Source of the DNA: an uncultured Eubacteriales bacterium
GTDB taxonomy: Bacteria > Bacillota > Clostridia > Lachnospirales > Anaerotignaceae
Length of the DNA stretch: 11,950 nt
Direction of reading: 5' to 3'
Assembly (NCBI GenBank): GCA_934552695.1
Contig: CAKTER010000035.1
Span: 1 to 11,950 of the forward strand
Shown here: positions 6,175 to 11,950 of the stretch, piece by piece
How positions within the stretch are numbered: the stretch's first letter is position 1
How the letters are laid out: the number at the start of each line of letters is the position of its first letter
Translations under genes and position numbers: made by a program
Notes under the pieces: model-generated
What the model was told of the DNA's origin: nothing
The model's input: the letters and a program-made list of their open reading frames with translations, nothing else
The model's database searches: none

Positions 6175-6831
6175 ATGGCAAAGAAAAAGCAATTCGTTGT
6201 GCTGGGGCTGGGCCGGTTTGGTATGAGCTTGGCCCGAGAGCTTTCGGAAAAAGGGCATTTGGTGCTGGGGGTAGACTCCAGCCTGGAACGGGTGCAGGCC
6301 GCCTCGGAATTTGTGACCCAGGCGGTGTGCATCGATGTGGCCGACGAAAGCGCCGTCCAATCGCTGGGGCTGGGGAATTTTGACATTGTGGTGGTGTCCA
6401 TCGGCAGCGATTTTGAGGCCAGCGTGATGGCGGTGCTTTTGGCCAAAGAGGCCGGGGCCCCCTATATTGTGGCCAAAGCCCAAAGCAACCAGCACCGGCT
6501 GATTTTGGAGCGGATTGGCGCCGACCGGGTCATTTTTCCCGAGCGGGAAATGGGGGTGCGGCTGGCCAACAGCCTGATGTACGGGAACTTTTTGGAATTT
6601 ATGGAGGTCTCGAAGGATTACGGGATTTTGGAAGTAAAGCCCCTGCCGGAGTGGGTGGGGAAGTCGCTGCAGGAATCCAATATCCGGGTCAAGTACCGGC
6701 TGAATGTGGCCGCCATCCGCACCGGGGACGCCGTGGATGTGACCCCGGCCGCTAACCGGGTGTTTACCGAGGCCGACACCGTGGTGTTGATGGGCAGCAG
6801 CAAGGACATTCAAAAGTTTTTGGAAAAGTAA
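6175..6831 (+). CDS. ktrA: KtrA/TrkA-type RCK regulatory subunit
   Basis: This is a cytoplasmic gating subunit that assembles as an octameric ring under KtrB. The 218-residue protein has an N-terminal Rossmann RCK_N domain with GLGRFG at 11-16 and the acidic Asp34 at the end of the second strand, suited to ATP/ADP or NAD(H) binding. A C-terminal RCK_C domain (about 135-218) follows; in some KtrA proteins this domain binds c-di-AMP. GGAG at 6167-6170 precedes the ATG. A single RCK_N/RCK_C pair distinguishes it from double-domain TrkA. The adjacency to ktrB confirms the pair. Confidence 0.93.
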   Translation: MAKKKQFVVLGLGRFGMSLARELSEKGHLVLGVDSSLERVQAASEFVTQAVCIDVADESAVQSLGLGNFDIVVVSIGSDFEASVMAVLLAKEAGAPYIVAKAQSNQHRLILERIGADRVIFPEREMGVRLANSLMYGNFLEFMEVSKDYGILEVKPLPEWVGKSLQESNIRVKYRLNVAAIRTGDAVDVTPAANRVFTEADTVVLMGSSKDIQKFLEK

Positions 6832-6847
6832 CCGGAAAGGAGCGCTT

Positions 6848-7630
6848 ATGCAGATTGAAAGCAGCGCCAATCCCTATTATAAGTATTTAAAAAGCCTAAG
6901 CCGCAAAAGCGTGCGGGACAAGGAAGGCGTGTTTTTGGCCGAGGGCGAACGGTTTTTATCGGAGCTGCCCCCGGACTGGGAAACGGAATGCCTGGTCTTT
7001 TCCGCCGCCTATGCCGAAAAAGGACTGGAGCGCTGGGCCGGCCGGGCCCCCAAAACCGTGGTGCTGGGCAAGGGGCTGTTTGAAAGCCTCAGCGACACCC
7101 AAACGCCTCAAGGGGTATTGGCGGTGTGCCGCCAGCGTACCTACCGGCTGGAGGACGTGCTGAGCGTTCCCGATGGGCTGTTTTTGCTGGCCGAAAACCT
7201 GCAAGACCCCGGGAATCTGGGTACCATCATCCGTACTGCCGACGCCGCCGGCGCTTCCGCCGTGCTGCTGAGCCGGGGGTCGGTCGATTTGTACAACCCC
7301 AAGGTATTACGAAGCACCATGGGCTCCTGTTTTCACATCCCGGTTTTGCAAAATTTAGAGCTTTATGATATGATAGAAGCGTGTCGCAGCCGGAGCATTC
7401 CGGTATATGCCGCCGACCTGGCCGGGGAAAGCCCCTACGCCACAAATCTGCGGCACAGCGCAGCCATTTTAATTGGAAACGAAGCGGCAGGGCTTTCGGA
7501 ACAGGCCCGGGCCTGGGCGGACGGGCGGCTGACCCTCCCCATGCCGGGACGAGCGGAATCCCTGAACGCTGCGGTAGCCGCCAGCGTGCTGCTGTACGAG
7601 GCCCTGCGGCAACGAATAACAAAGGAGTGA
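6848..7630 (+). CDS. TrmH/SpoU-family RNA 2'-O-methyltransferase
   Basis: This is a SAM-dependent SPOUT-fold enzyme that methylates ribose 2'-OH in rRNA or tRNA. The 260-residue protein has an N-terminal substrate-binding region (about 1-95, with the family FLAEGERF motif near 29-36) and a C-terminal knotted domain. Motif 1 is NLQDPGNLGTIIRT at 117-130, motif 2 is IGNEAAGLS and motif 3 is LPMPGRAESLNAAVAASVLLYE-like near the end. It resembles the RlmB/YsgA group, but the exact RNA target cannot be read. It starts 16 bases after ktrA behind GGAAAGGAG. Its stop codon overlaps the ribosome binding site of the cyclophilin gene. Confidence 0.9.
   Translation: MQIESSANPYYKYLKSLSRKSVRDKEGVFLAEGERFLSELPPDWETECLVFSAAYAEKGLERWAGRAPKTVVLGKGLFESLSDTQTPQGVLAVCRQRTYRLEDVLSVPDGLFLLAENLQDPGNLGTIIRTADAAGASAVLLSRGSVDLYNPKVLRSTMGSCFHIPVLQNLELYDMIEACRSRSIPVYAADLAGESPYATNLRHSAAILIGNEAAGLSEQARAWADGRLTLPMPGRAESLNAAVAASVLLYEALRQRITKE
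7346..7374 (+). promoter_or_regulatory. Possible internal sigma-A promoter inside the methyltransferase gene
   Basis: TTGCAA (7346-7351) and TATGAT (7369-7374) are 17 bases apart in an AT-rich patch of an otherwise GC-rich gene. They lie about 260 bases before the cyclophilin start. They could give the downstream genes independent expression. Chance occurrence is possible. Confidence 0.35.
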
Positions 7631-7635
7631 AGAGT

Positions 7636-8190
7636 ATGGCAAACCCAATCGTGACCATTACTATGGAAAACGGGGACGTGATTCGTGCGGAGCTGTATCC
7701 CGAAATCGCCCCCAACACCGTCAACAACTTTGTCTCCCTCATCAACAAAAAGTTCTATGACGGTATTATTTTTCACCGGGTCATCCCCGGCTTTATGATT
7801 CAGGGCGGCGACCCCCAGGGCACCGGTACCGGCGGCCCGGGGTACAGCATTGACGGCGAATTTTCGCAAAACGGTTTTCAAAATGAGCTGAAGCATACCC
7901 CCGGCGTGCTTTCCATGGCCCGCACCCAGGACCCCAACTCGGCGGGGAGCCAGTTCTTTATTATGCATGCCGACGCTCCTTATTTGGACGGCCAGTATGC
8001 CGCCTTTGGCAAGGTGATTGAGGGCTTTGAGGCCGTGGACAAAATTGCCCGCACCCAAACCCAGCCCGGCGACCGTCCGGTGCAGGAGCAGAAAATGCTG
8101 ACCGTTACGGTGGACACCTTTGGCGTGGATTACCCCGAACCGGCGCACGCCGAAAAGCGGAGCCCCTTTAGCCGGCTGTTTGGCCGCTGA
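7636..8190 (+). CDS. Cyclophilin-type peptidyl-prolyl cis-trans isomerase
   Basis: This enzyme catalyses proline cis-trans isomerisation during protein folding. The 184-residue protein has the cyclophilin core: FHRVIPGFMIQGGDP near 46-60 (catalytic Arg48, Phe53 and Gln56), the GTGTGGPGY loop and SAGSQFFI. The Trp that gives cyclosporin sensitivity in many cyclophilins is not seen at the expected position (YLDGQYAAFG), as in many bacterial forms. No signal peptide or lipobox is present, so it is probably cytoplasmic. A short basic tail (about 165-184) extends past the core. ATG 7636 is preceded by GGAG that overlaps the TGA of the methyltransferase gene. The open frame upstream of 7636 overlaps that gene and is not used. 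Confidence 0.93.
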   Translation: MANPIVTITMENGDVIRAELYPEIAPNTVNNFVSLINKKFYDGIIFHRVIPGFMIQGGDPQGTGTGGPGYSIDGEFSQNGFQNELKHTPGVLSMARTQDPNSAGSQFFIMHADAPYLDGQYAAFGKVIEGFEAVDKIARTQTQPGDRPVQEQKMLTVTVDTFGVDYPEPAHAEKRSPFSRLFGR

Positions 8191-8250
8191 TTCGCCGGAT
8201 AACGACAACCGAAAACCCGGTAAGGGACTGCCCGGCAAAGGAAAATGACC

Positions 8251-8751
8251 ATGGAAATCAATCTGGAAACATATATTGTCCGGCTGGAGGAGCAGGGGGC
8301 CGACCCGGCCATCGTCATCGATCCCCATTTGGTGGTGACCGCCCCCTGGACGGTGTTTAAATGTCAATTTGGGTGCGGGAGCTACGGCAAAAACCATTGC
8401 TGTCCGCCCAAGGCCCCGTCCTACGACAAAACCCGGGCCATTTTGGATTGCTACACCAAGGGGATTTTGTTCCGCATCCACGGCTGGAATGCGACGGCGC
8501 TGGCTGCCGCCACGGCCCGAGAGCTTTTTTTGGACGGCTACTATAAAGCCATTGCCTTTGGCAGCGGAATGTGCAAGCTGTGCAAAGAATGCGACCCGGC
8601 GGGGTGCCGCCAGCCGGAAAAGGCTATCCCCTCCATGGAGGCCTGCGGCATTGACGTGTTTGCCACCGCCCGGCAGTTTGGGTTAGAAATCCATACCCTG
8701 CGGAAGGTGGGGGAGGAGCGGAATCACTTTGGCCTGATTTTGGCGGAATGA
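8251..8751 (+). CDS. Cys-rich DUF2284-type putative metal-binding protein
   Basis: A 166-residue protein that I recognise as the DUF2284 family, for which I know no established function. Conserved-looking cysteines are Cys38, Cys42, Cys50 and Cys51 (CQFGCGSYGKNHCCPPKAPS), then Cys108, Cys111, Cys114 and Cys119 (CxxCxxCxxxxC), with Cys132. The second set is ferredoxin-like and could hold an Fe-S cluster, which is inference. I prefer ATG 8251 because AAAGGA at 8237-8242 sits 8 bases before it, while ATG 8245 would leave only 2 bases. The 60-base gap after the cyclophilin gene holds no visible terminator, so it is probably in the same transcript. Confidence 0.85.
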   Translation: MEINLETYIVRLEEQGADPAIVIDPHLVVTAPWTVFKCQFGCGSYGKNHCCPPKAPSYDKTRAILDCYTKGILFRIHGWNATALAAATARELFLDGYYKAIAFGSGMCKLCKECDPAGCRQPEKAIPSMEACGIDVFATARQFGLEIHTLRKVGEERNHFGLILAE

Positions 8752-8775
8752 GTAAAACCGAAAGGAGAACTTGCC

Positions 8776-9081
8776 ATGTTTGAAACCTGTTTGGCTTTTT
8801 GGGAAGAGGTAAAAGACTGCTACGACCATTTGGAGCCTTGCGGCCAGCGGGTCTGCCGGGTTACGGCGCTGCTGGGCGGCGTTTTGGTGGGGCTTTCGTT
8901 AAAAAAGACCCGGCACACCGTTTTGCTGGTGAGCCTGCTGTTTATGCTGTGCCTGGGCTATTCCTTCTATCGCCTGTTTGTGGAGGATCGCTGCGATTGC
9001 GACGATATGGATTGGGATTGCTGGGACGACGAGGATGAGGACGAAGATTCCTCCGATGAAGAGGATGTCATTTCTTTCTAA
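8776..9081 (+). CDS. Small two-TM protein with extremely acidic C-terminal tail
   Basis: I do not recognise a family. The 101-residue protein has a Cys-containing amphipathic N-terminus (Cys5, 15, 22, 27) and two hydrophobic segments (about 29-42 and 48-66) separated by a short KKTRH loop. A C-terminal tail from residue 70 consists mostly of Asp and Glu, with Cys73, Cys75, Cys82 and two Trp. The tail carries about 20 acidic residues in 32 positions. The hairpin topology puts both ends on the same side, probably the cytoplasm given the basic loop would then be outside, or the reverse by the positive-inside rule; the topology is uncertain. AAAGGAG lies 8 bases before the ATG. Translation signals and position between two co-directional genes support a real gene. 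Confidence 0.75.
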   Translation: MFETCLAFWEEVKDCYDHLEPCGQRVCRVTALLGGVLVGLSLKKTRHTVLLVSLLFMLCLGYSFYRLFVEDRCDCDDMDWDCWDDEDEDEDSSDEEDVISF

Positions 9082-9099
9082 GCATAAGGAGGGATTTAT

Positions 9100-9393
9100 A
9101 TGCTGCTGGCACTGGCCGAAATCAAAGCTAAGCCCGGAAAACGGGATGAAATTGTAAAATTGGCAGCCACCTGCATTGCCGCTTCCCGTCAGGAAGCCGG
9201 AGTGCTGAGCTACCGCCTGTATGTTTCCGCCGAGGACGAGGTGACCTTACAGTTTATTGAAAAATATGTGGACAAGGACGCCCTGCGTTTCCATGCCAAA
9301 AGCGACCACCTGAAAGCCTTTGCCGCTGCCATTGCCCCCTATCAGGATGGGGATATGGTCATCGATAGCTATATCGTGCCCGACCAAAAGTAA
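9100..9393 (+). CDS. ABM-domain putative quinol monooxygenase (YgiN-like)
   Basis: The 97-residue single-domain protein has the dimeric alpha/beta ABM fold pattern: a first strand (LLALAEIKAKPGK), a helix to about 30, a strand around Gly-Val-Leu-Ser-Tyr-Arg (34-40), then FIEKYVDKDALRFHAKSDHLKAF with the characteristic His near 67 and 72. The family includes quinol monooxygenases, heme-degrading enzymes and antibiotic-synthesis monooxygenases, so the substrate cannot be assigned. AAGGAGG sits just before the ATG at 9100. It is the last gene before the terminator at 9409 and thus the last of the ktr-led operon. Confidence 0.85.
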   Translation: MLLALAEIKAKPGKRDEIVKLAATCIAASRQEAGVLSYRLYVSAEDEVTLQFIEKYVDKDALRFHAKSDHLKAFAAAIAPYQDGDMVIDSYIVPDQK

Positions 9394-9408
9394 AAAATCT
9401 GTTCTGTT

Positions 9409-9441
9409 TACGCCGGAACCCGTTTCCGGCGTATTTTTTTT
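9409..9441 (+). terminator. Intrinsic terminator of the ktr-led operon
   Basis: A perfect 10-bp stem TACGCCGGAA/TTCCGGCGTA (9409-9418 with 9424-9433) with a 5-base loop is followed by eight T residues (9434-9441). It separates the ABM gene from the spoVA operon. Confidence 0.95.
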
Positions 9442-9459
9442 GTGCCCGGCGCCATACTA
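9431..9459 (+). promoter_or_regulatory. Candidate sigma-G promoter of the spoVA operon
   Basis: CATACTA (9453-9459) fits the sigma-G -10 consensus CATWMTA fully, and GTATT (9431-9435) fits four of five positions of the -35 GHATR, with a 17-base spacer. It ends 24 bases before the spoVAA start. Its -35 is inside the preceding terminator. spoVA operons are known forespore sigma-G targets, which supports the call. Confidence 0.55.
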
Positions 9460-9483
9460 AGTCTATCAATAGGAGGCGGCGTT

Positions 9484-10107
9484 GTGGACGTATATATCAA
9501 GCTGGTCAAAAAAGCAACCGTTACCGGACGGAAAACCGTGTTTTTAAAGGATGTGGCCGATGTTTTTGCCGCCGAGGGACAGGGGGCGCTGGAAAAGCTG
9601 GTGCTCTTAACCATCCCTACCGACAAAAAAAGCAGCTATCTTATCACCGGGCTGGACGTGGTAAAAGCCGTTACGGCCTGCCAGCCCAAGGCCACGGTGA
9701 ACCCGATGGGCGAGACCGACGTGGTGGTGGAGTACGTCCCCCGGGCGAAGGCGGTTTCCCCGGTAAGGGAAGGGCTGAAAGTGCTGGGGATTGCCCTCAT
9801 TTTATTTGCGGGCTCGGCCGTCGCCATTATGAGCTTTCACAACGATGCCCAAATGCCCCATATTTTCCGCACCCTGTACCAGCTGTTTATGGGAAAGCCC
9901 ACCGAAACTCCCTACCTGGTGGAAATTCCCTATGCCATCGGCCTGCTGGTAGGCATTGTCGTATTTTTCAATCATGTTTCCCGCTGGCGGCTGACCCAAG
10001 ACCCCACGCCGGTACAGGTGCAAATGACAACCTACGAGGAGCAGATCATTGCCAGCACGTTGGACTCGCTGAGTAAGCAAGCGGCCCGGGAGGAGGGGCC
10101 GTCGTGA
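9484..10107 (+). CDS. spoVAA: Stage V sporulation protein AA
   Basis: This is a component of the SpoVA channel, which loads dipicolinic acid into the forespore and releases it on germination. The 207-residue protein has an N-terminal soluble region (1-97), TM1 at about 98-116 ending in AIMSFHND, and TM2 at about 148-165 with PYAIGLLVGIVVFFNH. Both segments match the pattern of Bacillus subtilis SpoVAA, about 206 residues. The start is GTG 9484 because AGGAGG at 9471-9476 is 7 bases upstream. The frame is open back to 9442 but has no ribosome binding site there. The stop overlaps the start of spoVAB by 4 bases. Confidence 0.92.
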   Translation: MDVYIKLVKKATVTGRKTVFLKDVADVFAAEGQGALEKLVLLTIPTDKKSSYLITGLDVVKAVTACQPKATVNPMGETDVVVEYVPRAKAVSPVREGLKVLGIALILFAGSAVAIMSFHNDAQMPHIFRTLYQLFMGKPTETPYLVEIPYAIGLLVGIVVFFNHVSRWRLTQDPTPVQVQMTTYEEQIIASTLDSLSKQAAREEGPS

Positions 10108-10532
10108 CGGCGGTGGGGCCGCTGCTGTGCGTTTTTGTGGGAGCCGCCGGCGGCGTGGTGGTGGCCGGCGGGGTATTTGCCTTTCTGGTGGTCATTGGTA
10201 TTGTCCCCCGTCTGGCTCAACGCAGCGGTACCATCCGGCACATCCCCCTGTATGAGGACGCTATGATGCTGGGGGGCTTTGGCGGGGCCCTGACCCTGCT
10301 GGGCAGCCCCTCCCTGCACTTGGGATGGGCTTTGGCAGTTTTATGCGCCGGTGCCACCGGGATATTTGTGGGTTGCCTGTCCATTTCTCTGGCCGAAGTG
10401 CTGGACGTCATCCCGGTGTTTATGCGCCGTTGCCGGCTCACCCGCGGGCTCTCGGTCTTTTTGCTGGCGCTGGCACTGGGAAAGCTTGTGGGAGCGCTGC
10501 TCTACGCATTTGTTCCGGGGTTTTACGCTTAG
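10104..10532 (+). CDS. spoVAB: Stage V sporulation protein AB
   Basis: This is a 142-residue membrane protein with about four hydrophobic segments (near 6-34, 53-72, 74-102 and 117-138). The first contains GVFAFLVVIGIVPRLAQ, a hallmark of SpoVAB, and a later one contains LGKLVGALLYAF. In the SpoVA complex it accompanies SpoVAA in the forespore inner membrane. The GTG start at 10104 forms a GTGA overlap with the spoVAA stop, with AGGAGG at 10091-10096 inside spoVAA. This arrangement points to translational coupling. The gene ends 15 bases before spoVAC. Confidence 0.9.
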   Translation: MTAVGPLLCVFVGAAGGVVVAGGVFAFLVVIGIVPRLAQRSGTIRHIPLYEDAMMLGGFGGALTLLGSPSLHLGWALAVLCAGATGIFVGCLSISLAEVLDVIPVFMRRCRLTRGLSVFLLALALGKLVGALLYAFVPGFYA

Positions 10533-10547
10533 CTTAGGAGGGATTGT

Positions 10548-11006
10548 ATGGATAATTCAAAAAAAGGCCAGCAAGCCTATCAGAAACTGGTCAAGCAAAT
10601 GGCACCCCCCAGCCCGGTGGGGAAAAACTGCCTGCGGGCCTTTGTTTCCGGCGGGCTCATCTGCGTTTTGGGACAGGGAATCACAAACTTTGCCCGTCAC
10701 CAGGGGGCCAGCCCGGACAATGCCGGGCTTTTTACCACCATTGTTCTGATTGGTTTGGCCGCCATTTTGACCGGGTTGGGGCTTTACAGCCGACTGGGCA
10801 AGGTTTGCGGGGCCGGTACTATTGTCCCCGTCACCGGCTTCGCCAATTCCATGGTATCCCCGGCTATCGAATTTAAAAAAGAAGGCTGGGTGTTTGGGCT
10901 GGGAGCCAAAATGTTTGTACTGGCCGGGCCGGTCATTGTGTACGGCACCCTCACTGCCTTTGTGGTGGGGCTGGTTTTTTGGCTGACGGGAGGGGCGGTA
11001 GGATGA
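10548..11006 (+). CDS. spoVAC: Stage V sporulation protein AC
   Basis: This is the membrane-channel component of the SpoVA complex; the B. subtilis homologue is reported to act as a mechanosensitive channel for dipicolinic acid. The 152-residue protein has a hydrophilic N-terminus (about 1-27) with the KKGQQAYQKLVKQMAPPSP stretch, then hydrophobic segments near 28-45, 61-80, 85-103 and 118-146. The family motif GAGTIVPVTGFANSMVSPAIEFKKEG-like lies at about 88-113. AGGAGG is 7 bases upstream of the ATG. The stop overlaps the spoVAD start by 4 bases (ATGA). Confidence 0.93.
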   Translation: MDNSKKGQQAYQKLVKQMAPPSPVGKNCLRAFVSGGLICVLGQGITNFARHQGASPDNAGLFTTIVLIGLAAILTGLGLYSRLGKVCGAGTIVPVTGFANSMVSPAIEFKKEGWVFGLGAKMFVLAGPVIVYGTLTAFVVGLVFWLTGGAVG

Positions 11007-11950
11007 GCAAGCGATTGGGCAAACAAACGGTACAGCTACCCAGCCGCCCGGTAATCACCGCCGTGGCCTCGGTTGCCGGGCCCAAAGAAGGGCAGGGGCC
11101 TTTGGGAAACGCCTTCGACCGGGTGCTTCCCGATGCCATGGCCGGGAAAAAAAGCTGGGAGCAGGCGGAAAGCGCCATGGTTTTGCAGGGGATGAAGCTG
11201 CTGTTGGAAAAGGGCGGCTGCCGGCTGGAGCAGCTGGACTACATGTTGACCGGCGACCTTTTGAACCAATGCTGCGGCTCCACCTTTGGCCTCCGGGATT
11301 TCAAGCGCCCGTTTTTGGGGCTGTTCGGGGCCTGTTCCACCATGGGGGAAGCTTTGGGGCTGGGGGCCATGCTGATTGACGGCGGCTTTGGCCGCCAGAT
11401 CGCCGCCGGGGCCTCCAGCCATTTTTGCTCCGCCGAGAAGCAGTTCCGGTTCCCTTTGAATATGGGAACCCAGCGACCGCCTACCTCTACCTGGACCGTC
11501 ACCGGGTTTGGCGGGGCGCTGCTGGCTGCTGCGGGCGAAGGCGTGGCGGTGACCCATGTGACCACCGGCCGTATTGTGGACATGGGGGTGACCGACGCCA
11601 ATAACATGGGGGCTGCCATGGCCCCGGCGGCGGTGGATACCCTGCTGGCCCATTTTCGGGACACGGGCCGCAGCCCCGCCGATTACGATTGGATTGTGAC
11701 CGGCGACCTGGGCCGGGTGGGGGTGGCGCTGGTGCGGCAGCTGGCCCAGCAGGAGGGGCTGGTTTTGGGGGAAAACTACACCGATTGCGGCCTGTTGATT
11801 TTTGACGGCGAGACCCAGGATACCCATGCCGGAGGCAGCGGCTGTGCCTGTTCGGCCCTAACGTTTTGCGCCCGGCTTTTTCCGGATTTGATGGCCGGCC
11901 GCCTGCGCCGCCTGCTGTTCGTCCCTACCGGAGCATTGATGAGTACCACC
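11003..11950 (+). CDS. spoVAD: Stage V sporulation protein AD, 3' end cut by the window
   Basis: This is the soluble, membrane-associated dipicolinic-acid-binding subunit of the SpoVA complex, with a thiolase-like fold. The frame opens at ATG 11003, overlapping the spoVAC stop, with GGGAGGGG at 10988-10995, and stays open to the window end. It gives 316 residues of an expected 338 or so. Recognisable segments are GNAFDR near 35-40, TGDLLNQ near 83-89, LGLFGACSTM near 105-114 (Cys111), SSHFCSAEKQFRFP near 138-151, and QRPPTSTWTVTG near 157-168. The C-terminal 20 or so residues are outside the window. SpoVAE and SpoVAF would be expected next. Confidence 0.93.
   Translation, partial: MSKRLGKQTVQLPSRPVITAVASVAGPKEGQGPLGNAFDRVLPDAMAGKKSWEQAESAMVLQGMKLLLEKGGCRLEQLDYMLTGDLLNQCCGSTFGLRDFKRPFLGLFGACSTMGEALGLGAMLIDGGFGRQIAAGASSHFCSAEKQFRFPLNMGTQRPPTSTWTVTGFGGALLAAAGEGVAVTHVTTGRIVDMGVTDANNMGAAMAPAAVDTLLAHFRDTGRSPADYDWIVTGDLGRVGVALVRQLAQQEGLVLGENYTDCGLLIFDGETQDTHAGGSGCACSALTFCARLFPDLMAGRLRRLLFVPTGALMSTT

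Noticed and set aside
6040..6870. 276-codon minus-strand open frame
   Set aside because: It is antisense to the end of ktrB and all of ktrA, with no family similarity.
8191..8250. Terminator or promoter between the cyclophilin and DUF2284 genes
   Set aside because: No hairpin with a T-tract and no convincing -35/-10 pair was found in these 60 bases.
7435..8481. 348-codon minus-strand open frame
   Set aside because: It is antisense to the methyltransferase, cyclophilin and DUF2284 genes, all of which have clear motifs and ribosome binding sites.

Overview
The window looks like a chromosomal segment of a spore-forming, GC-rich Clostridia member, plausibly of the Oscillospirales. The reasons are the spoVA spore operon at the right end, a GlnA-ANTAR regulator pair of clostridial type, strong AGGAGG-type ribosome binding sites, GC-biased codon use and short intergenic gaps. 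The species cannot be named from the sequence. No rRNA, tRNA, CRISPR array, insertion sequence or phage gene was seen.

Left end (1-2226): a divergent regulatory region. A near-consensus sigma-A promoter on the minus strand drives a leader toward a gene whose body lies beyond the left edge. A second sigma-A promoter on the plus strand drives glnA followed by an ANTAR-domain antiterminator gene. The minus leader carries two tandem ANTAR-type hairpin/terminator elements and the glnA leader carries one. All three share a GAC-AAGG hairpin core with A1/G4 hexaloops, and in each the antiterminator hairpin is mutually exclusive with an intrinsic terminator. The ANTAR protein encoded next door is the obvious candidate to bind all three. 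The glnA reading frame carries one apparent single-base deletion near 571.

Minus-strand biosynthetic pair (2243-4626): aroC (chorismate synthase) and lysA (diaminopimelate decarboxylase) are read leftward, 20 bases apart. They converge with the glnA operon on a shared bidirectional terminator.

Plus-strand operon (4759-9393): a KtrB/TrkH-type K+ channel subunit and its KtrA/RCK regulator are followed by a TrmH/SpoU RNA methyltransferase, a cyclophilin, a Cys-rich DUF2284 protein, a small two-TM protein with a very acidic tail, and an ABM-fold monooxygenase-like protein. A strong terminator at 9409-9441 closes it.

Right end (9484-11950): spoVAA, spoVAB, spoVAC and spoVAD (cut by the window edge) form the dipicolinic-acid channel operon. 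The first and second genes and the third and fourth genes overlap by 4 bases. A sigma-G-like promoter overlaps the tail of the preceding terminator.

The most interesting structure is the predicted ANTAR RNA regulatory hub at 37-328. It is a nitrogen-control circuit with one regulator, two divergent transcripts and three switchable terminators. The family is known; this particular arrangement is inferred here from the sequence.
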